Shown here in pieces: positions 23,635 to 27,302 of a stretch of DNA of 27,302 nucleotides. The position numbers and the translations under genes are program-made. Positions within the stretch are counted from its first letter, which is position 1; the number at the start of each line of letters is the position of its first letter. The notes under the pieces were generated by a model that saw only the letters and a program-made list of their open reading frames with translations, was not told where the DNA came from and did no database searches. This DNA comes from JALRAP01 sp046302815 (lineage in GTDB: Bacteria; Bacteroidota; Bacteroidia; AKYH767-A; OLB10). The DNA lies in contig JBKCHO010000038.1 in NCBI GenBank assembly GCA_046302815.1, positions 1-27,302 on the forward strand, read 5' to 3'.

Positions 23635-24525
23635 TCAACGTACACCAAAGTCATATACTTTGATGTTGTTATATCCCGATCCAGCATACGGGTTCGTGCC
23701 TTGGTTACTCAAATAATAAAAACAATACTCACCGGGTTCCAAACCGTTGGGAAAAATCAACTTATAAGTGTTCTCCGCAACTTGAACATATTTGAAGTTT
23801 ATCAAGTATTCATCTGCTATGGACACATCTGCGGTAAGCGTATTTCCCTTAACGCTTCCCGATACATAAGACCTACTTTTACCTTTAATCTTGAATTTGA
23901 TAAGTTTGAACTCATTAGGGCTAACAGCAGTTTGATTTCCTATCAATTGACCAAAGTAGTCATCATCTTGATTGGACTTAGCCTTATTTAAATCCTTTTT
24001 GCCATCTGAAAAGCAAAAATAAATGGTAGGATTTCTGCCAAGATGATAATTAGCTTCATATCCTTCAATGTACGAAAAATTCTTTTTTGAAGCCAGTCCA
24101 TAAGACATTAGACAGTTTATAAGACAATTACCATCACTTTTGGTTGAGGTGACCAATGTAGGGTCGAGTGGAACATATTTCTTTTTTTCATTTTCGAAAT
24201 AAATTCCTGATCTCGGAAACGCAAATCCATCCGAAATGCCACTTGATTTCACCAAATTGTTGGATGCCTTATCCTTAGCTGTTTGTTTTTCCATCATTAC
24301 ATTAACCACAGCTTCAGAAACGCCAAGTTGGCTCAATTGTACAAGGGCATCAGTTGAAATATCAAAATTCACATCAGAAGATTCAATTTTCGAGATAATA
24401 ATTTTGTCTCCAACCTTTGAATTGTGCAATTTGATGACTTCGGCATTTGTCAAAACATTGGAAGTTTGTCCAAAAGAAGAGATTGTGTAAAATGATAAAA
24501 TCAATACAAGAACTATCCTAGGCAT
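23635..24525 (-). CDS. Exported hypothetical protein, partner of the YidD-domain gene
   Basis: A 296-residue protein with a signal peptide (MPRIVLVLILSFYTISSFGQ). Residues 25-79 (LTNAEVIKLHNSKVGDKII, FDISTDALVQLSQLGVSEAVVNVMME) form a small helical domain seen in many exported proteins of Bacteroidota and Acidobacteria, where it recurs with the pattern L-T-N-x-x-V-I-x-L. The remainder looks like a beta-rich domain (YVSGSVKGNTLTADVSI, NTYKLIFPNGLEPGEYCFYYLS). The frame stays open 64 codons upstream but those residues lack protein character and the signal peptide marks ATG 24525 as the start. No function is known. The 250-nt upstream gap contains only a one-mismatch -7 candidate (24551-24558, minus) and otherwise nothing I can name. 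The region is A+T-richer than its neighbours. Confidence 0.78.
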   Translation of the reverse strand: MPRIVLVLILSFYTISSFGQTSNVLTNAEVIKLHNSKVGDKIIISKIESSDVNFDISTDALVQLSQLGVSEAVVNVMMEKQTAKDKASNNLVKSSGISDGFAFPRSGIYFENEKKKYVPLDPTLVTSTKSDGNCLINCLMSYGLASKKNFSYIEGYEANYHLGRNPTIYFCFSDGKKDLNKAKSNQDDDYFGQLIGNQTAVSPNEFKLIKFKIKGKSRSYVSGSVKGNTLTADVSIADEYLINFKYVQVAENTYKLIFPNGLEPGEYCFYYLSNQGTNPYAGSGYNNIKVYDFGVR

Positions 24526-24777
24526 TTTTTTAAAAATTGAAGTTTGAAGCCAAATTAATAAATCCCAATTAATGTAGAGAGTTTTGATTGAATTCAAGAG
24601 TAAAAGAAAATGAAAAGTAAAATAAATTCTAGAGCCGGTTGGATTTGCTACAAAATTGACTTTAATGGTATTTGAATCGTATTCCAATTCAACTTCAACA
24701 TTAATTCTTGGAAACAAGGATGTTCATATATTTGATTTTCAATTTAATACAAGCTAGCCATGCGAAAAAAGTATAGC

Positions 24778-25491
24778 TTACTTCACTAAAACATCTGCTA
24801 AATGCATCACCTTTAAATCGATATTATTCTTTTTAATGAACCCCTCTAGATGCATCAAACAGCCCATGTCGGAGGAGATGACGATGTTGGCGCCGGCTTC
24901 GAGGATAGAATCCACTTTTTTCTCGGCGAGCTTCACAGCAATGTCCTCGAACTTATTGGCAAAGGTGCCTCCCCAACCACAACACATGTCGGCATCGGCA
25001 ATGTCAACCACATTTAACCCACGCACCTTCGAAAGGAGCGTTCGAGGTGGTGTTTGAACCCCCAACTCACGCAACGCAGAACAGTTATCGAGGTAAGCAG
25101 CAGTGCCCTCTAACGATGCTCCCACATCGGAAACATTCATGATATTGACCAGGAAATCCGACAACTCATAGAAATACTTCTGCACCTGTTTGTATTCGTT
25201 GTGAAGCGCTGAGTTGTGGAACATCTCCGGATAATAGTTGCGTACCATGCTTACGCAGGATGCACCAGGGGACACCACATAGCGGCTGTTTTGAAATTCA
25301 TGAACCAACTTGGTGGCCACCTCCTTGCATTGGTCGCGGTAACCGGCATGGAACGCAGGCATCCCGCAACAGGTCTGCTCGGCATTATAATTCACCCCAC
25401 AACCTACATGCTCCAATACCTTAACCATGTTCATGGCGGTCTTGGGGAAATACTGGTCGATGTAGCAGGGGATGAAGATGTCGACAATCAT
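24778..25491 (-). CDS. LutA/GlpC-like (Fe-S)-binding protein with two CCG domains
   Basis: A 237-residue soluble protein made of two cysteine-rich CCG domains as in LutA/YkgE and the HdrB and GlpC families. Domain 1 uses Cys9, Cys41-Cys42 (TCCGMPAFHAG) and Cys79; domain 2 uses Cys137, Cys170-Cys171 (MCCGWGGTFA) and Cys211. All expected cysteines are present, so an iron-sulphur cluster role is likely. LutA acts with LutB and LutC in L-lactate oxidation to pyruvate; neither partner is in this window and the flanks are unrelated, so the lactate role is not demonstrated. The second-domain leader reads YLDNCSALRELG, where many relatives have His after Cys. Upstream I see no convincing promoter. 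Confidence 0.9.
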   Translation of the reverse strand: MIVDIFIPCYIDQYFPKTAMNMVKVLEHVGCGVNYNAEQTCCGMPAFHAGYRDQCKEVATKLVHEFQNSRYVVSPGASCVSMVRNYYPEMFHNSALHNEYKQVQKYFYELSDFLVNIMNVSDVGASLEGTAAYLDNCSALRELGVQTPPRTLLSKVRGLNVVDIADADMCCGWGGTFANKFEDIAVKLAEKKVDSILEAGANIVISSDMGCLMHLEGFIKKNNIDLKVMHLADVLVK

Positions 25492-25639
25492 TACCTATTG
25501 GGACTTAGATGAGAAATCTAGTATTTTGATTTTCAATCATTTAAATTCTAGCAAATAACTCATTATTAATAACGCAAGATAGGAAAAGGCTTTCTAGCAG
25601 AAACCCCAATAATACGGCACAGAACAATACTTACATAAA

Positions 25640-25674
25640 AAAAGGAGGGCTTCGTTTACCGAAGCCCTCCTTTT
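25640..25674 (-). terminator. Strong, potentially bidirectional intrinsic terminator
   Basis: A 15-bp perfect stem (AAAAGGAGGGCTTCG at 25640-25654 with its complement at 25660-25674) around a 5-nt loop, with A-runs on one side and T-runs on the other so that both strands end in U-rich RNA. It lies 26 nt beyond the stop of the minus-strand gene ending at 25701, and so ends that operon. Confidence 0.9.
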
Positions 25675-25700
25675 GTAGCACATTAGATTGTCAAGTGGCA

Positions 25701-26642
25701 TTAAAAAATCCACAAAACATCATATACAACATCCGGCTGATTGTTTCCATATGCAACACCTACATCCCTCCAGGCCTTGATTCGTTGTTTTTCCAAATCA
25801 ACACTGTCGTTGTATTTCTTCAACTCAAATTTCCAAAGCTCTTTAGTACGATCCTTAATTTCATTAACCAAAGCTTGGGCACTTCCATAACACTTAGCGT
25901 CTGGTGTGATTTGAGCCAAATACACAGAAGCTTCGTCCGCAGCAGCCTTGTCTAATCCAGCAGACCATACAGCCTTGGCTTGAGCCAAATTTTTATCGCA
26001 GAGGTGGTTTTGATAATCAAGGTAAATCTGGTTGGCAGCAACTTGAACTTTGTTGAAACACTCTGGTATGTCCATTGGTATTTCATTCAAGGCACTTAAA
26101 GCAGATTCATAATTCCTTTGTGATGCCTGCGTTTTAGCCTTTTGAATAATCATATCACAATTAGCCATGTAGTAATCGAGAATTTTCTTTTTGCCAGAAT
26201 CGATAAATCCAACTACCTCCTTATTCTTTGGACTTACCTGTTTGATTCCATCCAACAAAGATTTTTCCTCGGTCTGCCCAACTCCTTTTACGGTAACAAC
26301 ACTAGAGCTGAACACCTTTTTTTCCACTACATCTGCAATGAAAAAATTGATTTGTAACTCCTGAAGGATTTGTGCTGGAGCAGTTGCAGTAACCGTCTTT
26401 GATAAAGTATTTATCCCTGCTGTAAGGACGAACCTGTTGTTTTTGGTGCCCCCCAAACCGTTTTGGGTCACAAGCTGCATAAGCTTGTTGTTCATTAGAG
26501 AACGAACTTCCGCAGGAACAAAACGGACATCTTCTGTAAGTACAACAGAGATGGCGATTCTGTTTGCATCCGCACCTGTGCTTTGGGCAAAAGATACTGC
26601 AGTAGTAAATAATACCAAAAGAGTGAAAATCAGTTTTTTCAT
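25701..26642 (-). CDS. Exported hypothetical protein in the DUF6175 operon
   Basis: A 313-residue protein with a clear signal peptide (MKKLIFTLLVLFTTAVSFAQ). The first half is beta-rich (RIAISVVLTEDVRFVP, NRFVLTAGINTLSKTVTATAPAQ, INFFIADVVEKKVF, VVTVKGVGQTEEKSLLDGI) and resembles the conserved N-terminal style of secreted CsgG/LPP20-neighbourhood proteins; the second half is helical with TPR-like units (AKTQASQRNYESALSALNEIP, NLAQAKAVWSAGLDKAA) and ends in QPDVVYDVLWIF. I recognise no named family with certainty. It starts 10 nt after the DUF6175 gene and is ended by a strong terminator, so it is the last gene of that operon. Likely periplasmic or outer-membrane associated. Confidence 0.85.
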   Translation of the reverse strand: MKKLIFTLLVLFTTAVSFAQSTGADANRIAISVVLTEDVRFVPAEVRSLMNNKLMQLVTQNGLGGTKNNRFVLTAGINTLSKTVTATAPAQILQELQINFFIADVVEKKVFSSSVVTVKGVGQTEEKSLLDGIKQVSPKNKEVVGFIDSGKKKILDYYMANCDMIIQKAKTQASQRNYESALSALNEIPMDIPECFNKVQVAANQIYLDYQNHLCDKNLAQAKAVWSAGLDKAAADEASVYLAQITPDAKCYGSAQALVNEIKDRTKELWKFELKKYNDSVDLEKQRIKAWRDVGVAYGNNQPDVVYDVLWIF

Positions 26643-26652
26643 ATTTGTTTAT

Positions 26653-27302
26653 TTATTTTTCTCCGATTATTACAGTTGCCTTACCTAGTCCCTGCATTGT
26701 AACTTTTGAAACGATATTGTAAGGAGGTGCATTTAAGAATTTCCTGAGTTGGGTAGCGAATTGCTTCGTATCCATGGCTTTACCCTCTGGAGTAAACAAG
26801 GGAATGCGAACCTGCTCCATAAGCATCATATTTTCGGTAGCATCACTTTGGTTATATCTTCCGTTGACGGTATTTTGGGCAAACCAGTCATCAATTATTT
26901 CAGTCAACTCCTTAGAGTCAAACTCCGTTTCCAAATTGGTTTCGGAATTATCCCAAACCTTGATACGAACAGAAACCTCGCGCCCATTTTCAAACATATC
27001 ATCAAAATGCTTTTGAAGCTGTGCGTTGAAATTGTCAATGTGTGCCAAAACGGCCTCTTCCAGAAGAACAGATACCTCTGCAGAGAATGAGGGACTACCC
27101 GTACCAGTGCTTGTTGCAATAGACTTATTAGTATAGGAATCCAAACCTTCTAGTGTGAAAGTAACTGATTTTTGGGGACCGGTCCTGTTTACTACATATC
27201 CCATTTTGATAATGATATCGCACCTGGTTTTCATCTTCAGCTTATCAAGTGTGGAAGATGCCATTGATGCCTGAGAAGTAGAGCTTGTAGTAGCCTCATC
27301 TT
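26653..27302 (-). CDS. DUF6175 family protein (C-terminal part, cut by window edge)
   Basis: An open frame running off the right edge; 216 codons are present. The visible part matches my recollection of the Bacteroidota family DUF6175: ADII-like start RCDIIIKMGYVVNRTGPQKS, then VTFTLEGLDSYTNKSIATS, SFSAEVSVLLEEAVLAHIDN, MFENGREVSVRIKVWDN, ENMMLMEQVRIPLFTPEGKA and the end GLGKATVIIGEK. The in-frame Met at 27264 is internal, because the family is longer and the frame stays open upstream (DEATTSSTSQAS linker). Members are exported; function is unknown, and they are reported beside secretion or curli-like genes only by my memory. The next gene follows after 10 nt. Confidence 0.85.
   Translation of the reverse strand, partial: DEATTSSTSQASMASSTLDKLKMKTRCDIIIKMGYVVNRTGPQKSVTFTLEGLDSYTNKSIATSTGTGSPSFSAEVSVLLEEAVLAHIDNFNAQLQKHFDDMFENGREVSVRIKVWDNSETNLETEFDSKELTEIIDDWFAQNTVNGRYNQSDATENMMLMEQVRIPLFTPEGKAMDTKQFATQLRKFLNAPPYNIVSKVTMQGLGKATVIIGEK

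Noticed and set aside
24526..24717. 64-codon N-terminal extension of the exported hypothetical protein
   Set aside because: The residues lack protein-like conservation and precede a clear signal peptide that must be N-terminal.

Overview
The window looks like a chromosomal segment of a Bacteroidota bacterium (Cytophaga/Chitinophaga/Flavobacterium-like; I cannot place it more finely). The reasons are the repeated Bacteroidota-type -7 promoter element TAnnTTTG in front of several genes, a type IX secretion C-terminal sorting domain, families typical of the phylum (DUF2851, DUF6175), weak ribosome binding sites, and gene content otherwise of housekeeping type. Both ends of the window cut a gene: mfd on the left and a DUF6175 gene on the right.

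Layout. 1-1757 (minus): 5' part of mfd behind fbp. 1904-4157 (plus): two adjacent GT-B glycosyltransferases. 4163-5052 (minus): an orphan FtsE-like ATPase, translationally coupled to a small conserved protein. 5256-10081 (plus): a 1040-residue exported TPR protein overlapping by 4 nt an outer-membrane beta-barrel. 10082-10500: a 419-bp control region with a strong promoter and two inverted DnaA-box-like sites. 10501-13458 (plus): gyrB and mdh, closed by a clear terminator. 13552-13992: a small retropepsin-like aspartyl protease. 13993-14388: a gene-free stretch of nested palindromic repeats. 14389-18067 (minus): a T9SS-secreted FG-GAP protein and a lipoprotein joining a cytochrome-c-like domain to a beta-propeller. 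18162-18653 (plus): yajQ. 18654-19037: intergenic DNA with an FNR-like palindrome and a 50-codon ORF. 19085-22417 (minus): an RmlD-like reductase, a DUF2851 protein and pyrF. 22499-24525 (minus): an A+T-rich pair of exported proteins, one carrying a YidD domain. 24778-25491 (minus): a two-CCG-domain LutA-like protein. 25640-27302 (minus): a strong terminator, an exported protein of unknown function and a DUF6175 protein.

Functionally, fbp, mdh and pyrF are central metabolism; mfd and gyrB are DNA maintenance; the glycosyltransferases and RmlD-like protein suggest surface polysaccharide work. The TPR/barrel pair, the FG-GAP/cytochrome pair, the YidD-domain pair and the DUF6175 pair are four compact envelope modules. 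The most unusual items are the exported YidD-domain protein, the nested palindromes that share one core but have different self-complementary arms, the DnaA-like boxes before gyrB, and the FNR-like palindrome before the small ORF. No CRISPR array, transposase, phage genes, rRNA or tRNA gene was recognised.
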